From Thiotrichales bacterium (GTDB lineage Bacteria; Pseudomonadota; Gammaproteobacteria; Francisellales; CACEW01), in NCBI GenBank assembly GCA_947476405.1, contig CANJQG010000009.1, positions 1-54,390 of the forward strand: DNA of 54,390 nucleotides, given 5' to 3'. The notes under the pieces are model-generated. The model saw only the letters and a program-made list of their open reading frames with translations. It was not told the origin of the DNA and did not search any database. Of this stretch, positions 1 through 8,269 are shown piece by piece. Numbering within the stretch: the first letter of the stretch is position 1; the number at the start of each line of letters is the position of its first letter. A program made the translations under genes and the position numbers.

Positions 1-180
1 AGGGAATGCCCTGCCTGGAAAATCGAAAAATTGTTTATTTTTGATGCAATACAGCTGGAAAATTACCCGCGGACGCCTAACGCCGTCAATACGTTCAGAT
101 TCTGCTGTTTATCTGGCCATTTCTGAAAATAATATTGCAAGAGGCTCTAGATTTTTTATTTTTATAGGAAGGAAAAGAGT

Positions 181-624
181 ATGCCGAAAGGAAAAAAGAA
201 ACAGGCGCCTATCAGTGCGGTATCAGCCCGCGCCACTTTAGCGGCTGGTGGAGCCGATGGTGGAGATGCAGGCGGTGGAGTGGCGCAGCGTGCTGTGCTT
301 ATCCCAAGAAAAAATCCAATCATTATCATTTTCGAGCAGCATTCCTTCTCAAGTGGCTCAGAGATAGCAGCAGAGTTGATACGAGAAAATTGGTGTGGTA
401 AATTAGGTTTTGAGTTGCCCCGTGACATGGGGCTAGATTCTATCAAGCAGGATTATCAAGCGAAACGAATCAGTGCAGGGTTTGCTGATGAAGGAGCTGC
501 TATAACGGCATTTAACGCTGCTATTTCAGTATTTATAGAGAGGGGGGCGAGGCAGATTTTAAGCGTGTGCTCTCAATCAGGCACTATTTCTCTGCAGGGG
601 CTCGCCTTAAACTTCTTGCTATAG
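181..624 (+). CDS. Unrecognised protein, N-terminal part of a frameshifted gene
   Basis: I do not recognise the family. The start is well supported: a purine-rich AGGAAGGA lies just before the ATG. The first 35 residues are low-complexity (a Lys-rich start, then Ala/Gly-rich), followed by a hydrophobic strand (NPIIIIFEQHS) and a mixed alpha/beta region. The frame loses sense after a run of six G at 542-547 and stops at 624. The reading frame that continues the protein is offset by one base and runs to 1307. With one extra G the two parts make a single protein of about 375 residues. The H-S-F-S strand, and a later GIQHAHN strand in the second part, loosely recall the ChaN/TraB/EreA-like fold. 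That is only a guess. It may be a pseudogene, a phase-variable gene or a sequencing error. Confidence 0.45.
   Translation: MPKGKKKQAPISAVSARATLAAGGADGGDAGGGVAQRAVLIPRKNPIIIIFEQHSFSSGSEIAAELIRENWCGKLGFELPRDMGLDSIKQDYQAKRISAGFADEGAAITAFNAAISVFIERGARQILSVCSQSGTISLQGLALNFLL
542..547 (+). other. G6 homopolymer at the frameshift point
   Basis: Six consecutive G residues mark where coding sense switches from the frame of the ATG at 181 to the frame ending at 1307. Adding one G, or a -1 slip here, restores a continuous ORF. The heptamer is not a canonical X-XXY-YYZ slippery site. Confidence 0.6.
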
Positions 625-1307
625 CAGAGGAGGCCACTATAGAGGTTCACTCACTCGATCTTACATCAATAGAAAAAGAAAAATTATATACGGCCGCAAG
701 GCCATTTGAAATGGCTTGTGCTAAGGTTGCTATACCTAGAGATGAGCATATCGTTCACTCAATTTCTAGCCTAGAGGATGATGTGCCATCGGTATGTATT
801 TTAGGTATCCAGCATGCGCATAATATTCTGAACAAACTAAAGGGAAGTGGCATAAAAGTTATTCCATGTTATGTTGAAGATTCATGGGCTCCTGAAATAT
901 TTAAGTCGGTACTTTGTGATAGCTACCCTCCTGCATTAAGAGTAGTGGATGGGCTACTTGAGTTTACTTCAGTAGCGGTAGCGATGCAAAAATTACGGGA
1001 TGAAATCTTGCCATATACTCTTGCGGCTGCTCGACGTACGGAAGCCATAACCTCATTAACCAGCCTGTTGTTTCGTGCAACACATTTGCCTTTTTACTCA
1101 GTGCGAAGTGAAAATTGTATTGTCTCAGCAATAACAAAGCTCTCAACGCTAGAAGAGAAGTCGAAAGCTTTGTCGATTGTCAGAACGCTAGGGGCTGCTC
1201 GTTTTTTCATGTGTGAAGGTGAGTCTCATTTTGGACTTGCTGGAATTAATTTGTCCGTGCCGAGTGGATTGTCGAAAAAAATTTATGATGCATATTGTTC
1301 TCCTTAA
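567..1307 (+). CDS. Unrecognised protein, C-terminal part of the frameshifted gene
   Basis: This frame begins at a GTG inside the preceding ORF and has no ribosome-binding site of its own, so it is best read as the continuation of the gene starting at 181 rather than an independent gene. It gives about 246 residues with a strand-loop motif (VCILGIQHAHNIL) near residue 75 followed by a second strand (GIKVIPCYVEDSW). The rest is helical. There is no signal peptide or membrane segment. In-frame sense extends upstream of 567 to the G tract, which supports one ancestral ORF. The gene stands alone ahead of lepA and shares no obvious operon partner. Function unknown; an accessory or effector-like gene is possible but unproven. 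Confidence 0.4.
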   Translation: MLSIRHYFSAGARLKLLAIAEEATIEVHSLDLTSIEKEKLYTAARPFEMACAKVAIPRDEHIVHSISSLEDDVPSVCILGIQHAHNILNKLKGSGIKVIPCYVEDSWAPEIFKSVLCDSYPPALRVVDGLLEFTSVAVAMQKLRDEILPYTLAAARRTEAITSLTSLLFRATHLPFYSVRSENCIVSAITKLSTLEEKSKALSIVRTLGAARFFMCEGESHFGLAGINLSVPSGLSKKIYDAYCSP

Positions 1308-1338
1308 AAGATTTTTTCAGCACTCATTAACAACCCGC

Positions 1339-1367
1339 ATGACTATTCGCGCCTACTGTAGTACAAT
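1339..1367 (+). promoter_or_regulatory. Putative sigma-70 promoter of lepA
   Basis: ATGACT (1339-1344) and TACAAT (1362-1367) are separated by 17 bp, about 33 bp upstream of the lepA start. Four and five of six bases match the -35 and -10 consensus. Confidence 0.5.
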
Positions 1368-1400
1368 AGCGTTTTCGTAAAAATCAGAGTTTTAGTCGTG

Positions 1401-3191
1401 ATGAAAAACATTCGTAACTTTTCGGTGATTGCACATATTGATCACGGGAAATCAACTTTATCTGATCGGATTATCGAGATCTGCGGTGGCTTGAGTGCGC
1501 GTGAGATGGAGGCGCAGGTGCTGGACTCTATGGATATTGAGCGGGAGCGTGGCATTACCATCAAGGCGCAAAGTGTTTGCCTGGATTATAAAGCCAAAGA
1601 TGGCGTAACCTATCAGTTGAATTTTATTGATACGCCAGGGCATGTGGATTTTGCTTATGAAGTGTCTCGCTCGCTCTCTGCTTGCGAAGGTGCATTATTG
1701 GTGGTCGATGCGGCGCAGGGTGTCGAGGCGCAGACTGTGGCCAATTGCTATACGGCGATGGATCAGGGGCTTGAAGTTGTACCCGTTTTAAATAAAATTG
1801 ACTTGCCTCAGGCGGAGCCCGAGCGCGTGGCGGAAGAAATCGAGGAAATTATCGGCATTGAGGCGACGGATGCGGTGCGGTGTAGCGCAAAAACCGGTCT
1901 GGGCGTCTTGGATGTTCTGGAAGAAATTGTAAAGCGTATTCCGCCACCACAGGGAGATCCTGCTGCGCCTTTACAGGCGTTGATTATTGATTCCTGGTTT
2001 GATGCGTATTTAGGAGTGGTATCTTTGGTGCGAATCAAAAATGGCACGCTTAAAAAAGGCGATAAAATTTTAGTGATGTCGACTGGGCAAAGTTATCATG
2101 CGGAGCAAATCGGTGTCTTTACGCCCAAGCGGCAATATCGTGAAGTCTTGAATTGTGGCGATGTCGGTTTTATCGTGGCGAATGTCAAAGACGTGCATGG
2201 TGCACCTGTAGGCGATACCTTGACACATCTGAGGCCTGCTGCGACAGAAGCCTTGGCGGGATTTAAAAAAGTAAAGCCGCAAGTCTATTCGGGGTTGTTT
2301 CCGATTAATTCTGAAGATTATGAAGATTTTCGGGAAGCATTGGAAAAGCTAAGTCTCAATGATGCATCACTCTTTTTTGAGCCAGAGACCTCGGAGGCCT
2401 TGGGTTTTGGATTTCGCTGTGGATTTTTAGGCCTCTTGCACATGGAGATTGTTCAAGAACGTCTGGAGCGTGAATATAACCTTGATTTAATTACCTCCTC
2501 TCCCACTGTCGTTTATGAAATTCTGATGCAAAATGGTGACTTGGTCTATGTCGATAATCCCTCTAAATTACCCGATTTAGGGAAGATTGGTGAAATTCGT
2601 GAGCCTTTGTGTGAGGCGCATATTTTAGTGCCGCAGGAATTTGTCGGAAATGTCATGACGCTCTGTCAAGAAAAACGCGGCATCCAAATGAATATGCAAT
2701 ATGTGGGCAAACAAGTTTCCCTGACCTATGAATTGCCGATGGGGGAAGTAGTGCTTGATTTTTTTGATCGTTTAAAATCAGTGAGCCGTGGCTATGCGTC
2801 TTTAGATTATGGGTTTAAACGCTATCAAGAAGCGCCGATTGTGCGTCTGGATGTCTTGATCAATGGCGATCGTGTTGATGCACTGGCCTTAATGGCGCAT
2901 CGCGATCAGGCTCAGTATCGCGGGCGGATGTTGGTTGAAAAATTACGCGAGCTGATTCCCCGGCAAATGTTTGAGGTGGCGATTCAAGCGGCCATCGGTG
3001 CGCAAGTCATTGCGCGATCCACCGTCAAAGCATTACGCAAAAACGTCCTTGCGAAATGCTATGGGGGAGATATCAGTCGTAAGAAAAAATTACTTGAAAA
3101 GCAAAAAGAGGGTAAAAAGCGCATGAAACAAGTCGGTGCGGTGGAGATTCCGCAAGAAGCCTTCTTGGCAATTTTGAAAGTAGATAAGTAA
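1401..3191 (+). CDS. lepA: Elongation factor 4 (LepA), ribosome-associated GTPase
   Basis: LepA is a translational GTPase that binds the 70S ribosome and affects elongation and initiation fidelity. The protein is 596 residues, the usual family length. Visible GTPase motifs are AHIDHGKST (residues 11-19), DTPGHVDF (77-84) and NKID (131-134), followed by the EF-G-like domains and the LepA-specific basic C-terminus (SRKKKLLEKQKEGKKRMKQ region). A GTG lies directly before the chosen ATG, but ATG gives the family-typical MKNIRNF start. The usual downstream partner lepB (signal peptidase I) is absent. The next gene, pheT, is on the opposite strand and the two are separated by a hairpin. Confidence 0.97.
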   Translation: MKNIRNFSVIAHIDHGKSTLSDRIIEICGGLSAREMEAQVLDSMDIERERGITIKAQSVCLDYKAKDGVTYQLNFIDTPGHVDFAYEVSRSLSACEGALLVVDAAQGVEAQTVANCYTAMDQGLEVVPVLNKIDLPQAEPERVAEEIEEIIGIEATDAVRCSAKTGLGVLDVLEEIVKRIPPPQGDPAAPLQALIIDSWFDAYLGVVSLVRIKNGTLKKGDKILVMSTGQSYHAEQIGVFTPKRQYREVLNCGDVGFIVANVKDVHGAPVGDTLTHLRPAATEALAGFKKVKPQVYSGLFPINSEDYEDFREALEKLSLNDASLFFEPETSEALGFGFRCGFLGLLHMEIVQERLEREYNLDLITSSPTVVYEILMQNGDLVYVDNPSKLPDLGKIGEIREPLCEAHILVPQEFVGNVMTLCQEKRGIQMNMQYVGKQVSLTYELPMGEVVLDFFDRLKSVSRGYASLDYGFKRYQEAPIVRLDVLINGDRVDALALMAHRDQAQYRGRMLVEKLRELIPRQMFEVAIQAAIGAQVIARSTVKALRKNVLAKCYGGDISRKKKLLEKQKEGKKRMKQVGAVEIPQEAFLAILKVDK

Positions 3192-3250
3192 AGAATGTTT
3201 AATATTGACTCGCCAAAAGTACGAGAAGGCTTGCAGCTTGTAGGCGTGAG

Positions 3251-3290
3251 TTTTCTGGGGACTAGTCACTCAAGTCTAGCTTCCAGAAAA
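3251..3290. terminator. Hairpin between convergent lepA and pheT
   Basis: TTTTCTGG (3251-3258) and CCAGAAAA (3283-3290) form a perfect 8-bp outer stem around a 24-nt loop that contains a partly pairing CTAG/CTAG inner element. It sits between two convergent stop codons, right next to the pheT stop, which suits a terminator usable from both sides. Confidence 0.5.
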
Positions 3291-3292
3291 AG

Positions 3293-5620
3293 TCACCCCT
3301 CCCGCAAAGTTGCATCGCAGTGTTTCTTCACATAGGCACAGACTTTGCTGATATAGTGCTGTACTTCTTCATCCACCAGCGTACGTTCGGAATGCTGTAA
3401 AGTCAGGGTAATGGCTAAACTTTTTTGCGCGATGGGCAGACGATCGCCTTCATAGACATCAAATAAGGTGACGTCTTGTAGAAAATCACAATGCACAGAC
3501 TGAATGGCCGCAATTAAATCGCCAGCAGGCAGGTTGCGCGCGACTAAAAACGCTAAGTCGCGGCGAATGCTGGGGTATTTTGAAATAGGTTTGATCCTGT
3601 TGATTTGGCCTTTTTCTAAAATGCTCAGCTTTATTTCAAAAATAAAGACCTCACTCGGTAAATCTAAGCGCTGTGCAGTTTCTGGATGAAGGCGTCCCAA
3701 ATAGCCTTGAATATCTTGATCGATCAGCAGAGTAACGCTTTGACCTGGATGTAAAAAGCGTGGCAAATCAGCTTTGGAAAACGTGGCTTTTACATGGGTA
3801 AATTCCAGGATATTTTCGATGAGGCCTTTTAGGGCAAAAAAGTCTCCTGCGCCATATAAAACGCCAGAAAGTACCCATTCTTCTTGTGCGGTTTCTCCGA
3901 TAAAGCGTGGGCCAACTTCAAATAGTTTAACGCTTTCTTGCTGACGATTGATATTGTTTTGTAGAATCTTCAAAAGGCTAATCGAGACTTGTTGACGCAT
4001 TGCAGCGAGTTCGCTACTCATAGGGTTAGTCAGTTGATATTGAGGGGAATTGCAAAATTCAGTTTGCCAGTCGGGGTCAATAAAACTATAGGTCAATGCC
4101 TCTTGCAAGCCGCTGGCAATCAGGTAATGGCGGAGTGCATTGACCGGGGTGATGCGCTCTGGCAGAAAATGAGTTTGTAATGTGGGTGCAGGTAATTCGC
4201 TGGGAATTTGATTGTAGCCATAAATCCGCGCGAGCTCTTCAATCAAGTCTGATTCAATCGTGAGATCAAAGCGGAAGGAGGGGGGGGTCAAAGTCAGGTT
4301 TTCTGCACTACTTTGCGTAATTTGACACTGTAATTGCGTCAATGTTTTTTTAATGAAATCTAGCGAAAATGGAATGCCCAGAATTTTTTCAATGCGAGCA
4401 ATGCGTAACGTAATCGGCTTGGGTTGGGGCAGATATTCCGTATCTTGGTAAATCTGAATGGGTTCTGGATGACCACCGATCAGGCTGGCTGCAAGATTGA
4501 GTGCCCGTGTAGCCAATTGAGGGTCGACGCCGCGTTCAAAACGGTGTGATGAATCCGTGTGCAGCGCATAAGAGCGGGCCTTGCCTGCGATGGCCAGAGG
4601 TGAAAAGAAGGCGGCCTCAAGAAGAATAGTGTGCGTGCTGGCTGTGACGCTGGAATCCAAACAGCCCATGATTCCTGCCAAAGCCAGGATATTCTCCGCG
4701 TCACGAATAATCAGCGTGTCTTTGTGGAGGGTGATTTCGGTATCATTCAGCAATTTGGTTTTTTCATGACCTTTGGATAAACAGACCTCGATGGGATGAT
4801 GGATTTTGTCTGCATCAAAGGCATGCATGGGTTGACCCGTGAGCAGCATCACATAATTGAGGATGTCCACCACAGGGGAGATACAGCGTAAGCCAGAGCG
4901 TTCAAGATGTTTTCGCATCCAGATGGGGGTGATACCTTGATTATTTACGCCGCTGATTTTTTGCAGGCAATATAAGGGTGCTGCTTGGTTGGCGGTGAGT
5001 TTGACTTGATTCTGGCCATTTTGTGTGGGCTGTTTGGGGGCCTCGGTTATGACAAAAGGAATCTGGTTGAACAGCGCGATTTCGCGCGCAATCCCTTCTA
5101 GACTCAAGCAGTCCCCGCGGTTGGGCGTGAGTTCAATGCTGATGAGGTGGTCGTCTAAATCCAAATATTCACGCACATTTTGACCCAGTGGAGCATCAAG
5201 CGGTAATTCGAGAATACCATCGAGCGTTTCAGTCAGGCCCAATTCTTTTTCAGAGCAAAGCATACCTTGGGAGAGGGCACCGCGTAGCTTGGCTTCTTTA
5301 ATGACAAAGTCGCCAGGTAAAATCGCACCTACAGTGGCCACGCAGACTTTAATGCCGCTGCGTGCATTTTTAGCGCCACACACGATATTTAATGGAGTGG
5401 GGCCGCCGGTATTGACTTGACAGACACGCAGGCGATCCGCATCGGGATGTTGCACCGCTTCTAAGATTTCGCCAATGACAATGCCTTGAAAGGGCGGGGC
5501 AACGGTCGTGCATTCGTCCACTTCTAAGCCCAGATTGGTGAGTTGTTCGCAGAGTTCCTCAGTGGAGCAGCTCAGCTGATGTTTTAAAAGGTGGCGTAGC
5601 CAGGATTCAGAAAATTTCAT
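3293..5620 (-). CDS. pheT: Phenylalanyl-tRNA synthetase beta subunit
   Basis: PheT is the large subunit of the (alpha-beta)2 enzyme that charges tRNA-Phe. It carries tRNA-recognition and editing domains. At 775 residues it is slightly shorter than the roughly 795 of E. coli. The EMAP-like tRNA-binding domain is visible around residues 40-150 (PFQGIVIGEI, HPDADRLRVC). The B3/B4 editing region follows (VVDILNYVMLLTGQPMHAFD), then a B5 domain in the middle, the catalytic-like core, and a C-terminal FDX-ACB anticodon-binding domain (SKYPSIRRDLAFLV to the end). It lies 15 nt after pheS in a pheS-pheT operon. The ihfA gene that often follows pheT is not here. Confidence 0.97.
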   Translation of the reverse strand: MKFSESWLRHLLKHQLSCSTEELCEQLTNLGLEVDECTTVAPPFQGIVIGEILEAVQHPDADRLRVCQVNTGGPTPLNIVCGAKNARSGIKVCVATVGAILPGDFVIKEAKLRGALSQGMLCSEKELGLTETLDGILELPLDAPLGQNVREYLDLDDHLISIELTPNRGDCLSLEGIAREIALFNQIPFVITEAPKQPTQNGQNQVKLTANQAAPLYCLQKISGVNNQGITPIWMRKHLERSGLRCISPVVDILNYVMLLTGQPMHAFDADKIHHPIEVCLSKGHEKTKLLNDTEITLHKDTLIIRDAENILALAGIMGCLDSSVTASTHTILLEAAFFSPLAIAGKARSYALHTDSSHRFERGVDPQLATRALNLAASLIGGHPEPIQIYQDTEYLPQPKPITLRIARIEKILGIPFSLDFIKKTLTQLQCQITQSSAENLTLTPPSFRFDLTIESDLIEELARIYGYNQIPSELPAPTLQTHFLPERITPVNALRHYLIASGLQEALTYSFIDPDWQTEFCNSPQYQLTNPMSSELAAMRQQVSISLLKILQNNINRQQESVKLFEVGPRFIGETAQEEWVLSGVLYGAGDFFALKGLIENILEFTHVKATFSKADLPRFLHPGQSVTLLIDQDIQGYLGRLHPETAQRLDLPSEVFIFEIKLSILEKGQINRIKPISKYPSIRRDLAFLVARNLPAGDLIAAIQSVHCDFLQDVTLFDVYEGDRLPIAQKSLAITLTLQHSERTLVDEEVQHYISKVCAYVKKHCDATLREG

Positions 5621-5635
5621 GATTGCTCCAAAAAA

Positions 5636-6613
5636 TTATAATTGCCCAATGAAACGGACATCATTTTCAAATAATAGACGTAGATCGGTGATACCGTAAC
5701 GGACCATCGTCAGGCGTTCGATTCCCATGCCAAACGCAAAGCCTTGATAGGCCTCGGGATCAATATTGACATTTTTCAGGACATGGGGGTGCACCATGCC
5801 ACAGCCCAGGACTTCTAGCCAGCGATTGTTAAACCAGACATCCACTTCCGCAGAGGGTTCGGTGAAAGGAAAAGAATGCGGCCGAAAGCGAATTTTCAGT
5901 TTTTCTTCAAAAAAAGTATGCAAAAAAGATTCCAGCAAGCCTTTCAAATGACTGAAGCGAATGTCTTTATCCAGCCATAAGCCTTCCATCTGGTGAAACA
6001 TGGGCGAGTGAGTTTGGTCATAGTCGCAGCGATAGACGCGTCCTTGGCTGATGATTCGCAGGGGGGGCGTATTGTTTTCCATAAAGCGAATCTGCACATT
6101 GGACGTATGGGTGCGTAGCAATTTGCCATCGCCAAAATAAAAAGTATCATGCGCCGCGCGTGCGGGATGGTGTTCAGGAATATTGAGGGCGGTAAAATTA
6201 TGAAAGTCATCCTCAATCTGAGGCCCTTCGGCGAGTTGAAAGCCATTTTGGGTAAAAAATTGCGCAATGCGCTCAATCGAGCGATTAATGGGATGCGCGT
6301 GTCCAGGTTGAATGCGGGTTCCCGCTAAGCTGACATCCAATTGTTGGCCTGCTAATTGGGCGGCTAATTGGGCTGTTTCTAATTCGGCGTTACGCGCTTC
6401 AAATGCCGCTTCCAGTAAGGTTTTAATCACATTGACTTTTTGGCCAAAGAGCGGGCGCTCTGTTGGCGAAAGCGTTGCCATGCCTTTCATGATTTCAGTC
6501 AGTTGACCTTTTTTTCCGAGAATCGTGACTTTAAATTCATAGAGGCTCTGAATATCATTGAGGGTGTTGATTTTTTGAAGGGTTTCGTTTTGTAAGTGTG
6601 AAAGCTCTTGCAC
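5636..6613 (-). CDS. pheS: Phenylalanyl-tRNA synthetase alpha subunit
   Basis: PheS is the catalytic class II subunit of phenylalanyl-tRNA synthetase. It has 325 residues against 327 in E. coli. An N-terminal coiled-coil arm (about residues 1-90) precedes the class II core. Visible motifs include the FRPHSFPFTEPSAEVDVWF stretch and the motif 3 sequence GFAFGMGIERL near residue 300. The start is a GTG giving MQELSHLQ; no strong Shine-Dalgarno is seen before it and no in-frame ATG is better placed. The gene is divergent from efp and is not preceded by infC-rpmI-rplT, so the pair has been separated from the usual ribosomal cluster. No leader peptide or attenuator is evident. Confidence 0.96.
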   Translation of the reverse strand: MQELSHLQNETLQKINTLNDIQSLYEFKVTILGKKGQLTEIMKGMATLSPTERPLFGQKVNVIKTLLEAAFEARNAELETAQLAAQLAGQQLDVSLAGTRIQPGHAHPINRSIERIAQFFTQNGFQLAEGPQIEDDFHNFTALNIPEHHPARAAHDTFYFGDGKLLRTHTSNVQIRFMENNTPPLRIISQGRVYRCDYDQTHSPMFHQMEGLWLDKDIRFSHLKGLLESFLHTFFEEKLKIRFRPHSFPFTEPSAEVDVWFNNRWLEVLGCGMVHPHVLKNVNIDPEAYQGFAFGMGIERLTMVRYGITDLRLLFENDVRFIGQL

Positions 6614-6679
6614 GATGAGTCTTGTCTTGAAATGGAAAGGCTATTTTAGCACGAATCATTGGTAAAAGAGAATGGATGC

Positions 6680-6688
6680 TGCTATAAT
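6680..6688 (+). promoter_or_regulatory. Extended -10 promoter of efp-epmA
   Basis: TGC precedes a perfect TATAAT (6683-6688), an extended -10 element. TTGGTA (6659-6664) lies 18 bp upstream as a weak -35. The efp ATG follows 33 bp downstream with AAGGA in front. Confidence 0.6.
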
Positions 6689-6721
6689 TAGCCGGTATTT
6701 TAATTGATTCAAGGATGAGAA

Positions 6722-7294
6722 ATGGCAACGTATAGCACAAATGAATTTAAAGGTGGCGTGAAGATTATATTGGATGGACAGCCGTACAATATTTTGGAAA
6801 ATGAATTTGTTAAGCCTGGAAAAGGGCAGGCGTTTAGCCGTGTTAAAATTCGCAATTTGATCAATGGTCGTGTGATTGAGCGGACTTTCAAATCCGGTGA
6901 TACCGTGGAAGCCGCAGAAGTCGCTGATTTAGAGGTGCAATATCTGTATCATGATGGGCAGTTTTTTCATTTTATGCAGCCGGAAACTTTTGAGCAATTT
7001 CAAGTCTCTGAAGACGTGGTGGGTGATACGGTTAAATGGTTGATGGAACAATGCGATTGCATGCTGACTTTATGGAATGATGCGCCTTTGACGCTGACGC
7101 CTCCCTCTTTTATTGAAGCCAAAATTGTTGAAACTGATCCAGGTGTCAAAGGCGATACCTCGGGTGGGGGCGGTAAACCTGCAACGCTCGAAACCGGTGC
7201 TGTGGTGCGTGTGCCTTTGTTTGTGCAAATTGGTGAAATTGTTCGTGTGGATACACGTACGGGCGATTATCTGTCACGCGTCAATACAAAATAA
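6722..7294 (+). CDS. efp: Elongation factor P
   Basis: EF-P binds between the P and E sites and rescues ribosomes stalled on polyproline stretches. The protein has 190 residues, the standard size, with the KOW-like N-terminal domain and two OB domains. The modification loop shows KPGKGQA with Lys34 at the tip, the residue that receives beta-lysine in the EpmA pathway. The C-terminal signature (VRVDTRTGDYLSRV) is intact. AAGGA precedes the ATG. The gene is followed with zero spacing by epmA, the enzyme that modifies it, so factor and modifier are translated from one message. Confidence 0.97.
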   Translation: MATYSTNEFKGGVKIILDGQPYNILENEFVKPGKGQAFSRVKIRNLINGRVIERTFKSGDTVEAAEVADLEVQYLYHDGQFFHFMQPETFEQFQVSEDVVGDTVKWLMEQCDCMLTLWNDAPLTLTPPSFIEAKIVETDPGVKGDTSGGGGKPATLETGAVVRVPLFVQIGEIVRVDTRTGDYLSRVNTK

Positions 7295-8269
7295 ATGTCT
7301 TTTAAACCCACCGCATCGCTGGAGTCCCTGAAATTACGGGCAGCGGTGCTGGAGCAAGTTCGGGCGTTTTTTAAGGCACGTCATGTCTTAGAAGTAGAGA
7401 CCCCCATTTTAGGCTGGGCGCCGGTGACGGATCCGCATATTCAAGCATTAAAAACACGCGTTCAGCACTTTGGTGAGCGCGATTTTTATATGCAAACTTC
7501 GCCGGAATACTATTTAAAGCGCTTGCTTGCAGCCTATCCTGTTTCTGTTTATCAGCTTGGAAAAGTATTTCGGGATGATGAGTATGGTGAGCATCATTCT
7601 CCTGAGTTTACGATGTTAGAATGGTATCGCCTGGATTTTAATGATCACCAGTTGATGGATGAAATGCGCGATTTATTTGTGCAATTGTGGGGTACGCAGC
7701 ATTCTTCTCCTTTAGTCACTGAAAAATTAAGCTATAAAGCCGTATTTCTGCGTTATTTGGAGATTAATCCGCATCAAATTATTTTGACAGAATTGCAGGC
7801 TTTGGTTTCTGAAAAAATAGGGCCGATTCATAATATGCCTGATCCCGATTTTGATATCTGTCTGCAATTGTTGATGTCTGCGGTGATTGAGCCTGCGCTA
7901 GCTAAGATGCCTGGACCTGTTTTTATTTATGATTTTCCCGCTTCGCAGGCGGCTTTAGCGCGATTACGGCTGAATGATTCAGGAGAGGCGGTTTCAGGTC
8001 GATTTGAAGTCTATTGGCAGGGGCTGGAGCTGGCCAATGGTTATGATGAATTGACAGATGCAGGAGTGCAGGCGCAACGTTTTGAAAAGGATCTTAATCA
8101 GCGTCAGGAGCAAGGGCTTCTGCCTGTCCCTGTGGATCAAAGGCTGTTGGCTGCTTTAGCAAGCGGGATTCCATCCTGTGCGGGAGTGGCGCTTGGGTTT
8201 GATCGACTTGTCATGATTTTAGGAGGATATGATTCTATTCAGTCTGTTCAATCTTTTTACGATCACTAG
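7295..8269 (+). CDS. epmA: EF-P lysine ligase EpmA (GenX/PoxA)
   Basis: EpmA is a paralogue of class II lysyl-tRNA synthetase without the anticodon-binding domain. It transfers (R)-beta-lysine to Lys34 of EF-P. The length of 324 residues and the start directly at the synthetase core fit this family and exclude a true LysRS. Class II motif 2 is seen as FRDDEYG and SPEFTMLEWYR (about residues 90-112), and motif 3 as GVALGFDRLVM near the C-terminus. The ATG directly follows the efp TAA. The EpmB 2,3-aminomutase and EpmC genes are not in this window. Its stop overlaps the stop of the convergent permease gene by 4 nt. Confidence 0.95.
   Translation: MSFKPTASLESLKLRAAVLEQVRAFFKARHVLEVETPILGWAPVTDPHIQALKTRVQHFGERDFYMQTSPEYYLKRLLAAYPVSVYQLGKVFRDDEYGEHHSPEFTMLEWYRLDFNDHQLMDEMRDLFVQLWGTQHSSPLVTEKLSYKAVFLRYLEINPHQIILTELQALVSEKIGPIHNMPDPDFDICLQLLMSAVIEPALAKMPGPVFIYDFPASQAALARLRLNDSGEAVSGRFEVYWQGLELANGYDELTDAGVQAQRFEKDLNQRQEQGLLPVPVDQRLLAALASGIPSCAGVALGFDRLVMILGGYDSIQSVQSFYDH

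Noticed and set aside
1..180. Start of the window before the first gene
   Set aside because: Only a small AGGG-N4-CCCT inverted repeat at 1-12 and AT-rich DNA are seen. It is not enough to call a terminator or promoter.
162..446. 94-codon minus-strand frame over the start of the first gene
   Set aside because: The plus-strand frame has a strong ribosome-binding site and the minus frame is low-complexity Ala/Pro.
3260..3267. GACTAGTC palindrome as an IscR-like site
   Set aside because: It lacks the five-base centre of the IscR core and lies inside the lepA/pheT hairpin, not at a promoter.
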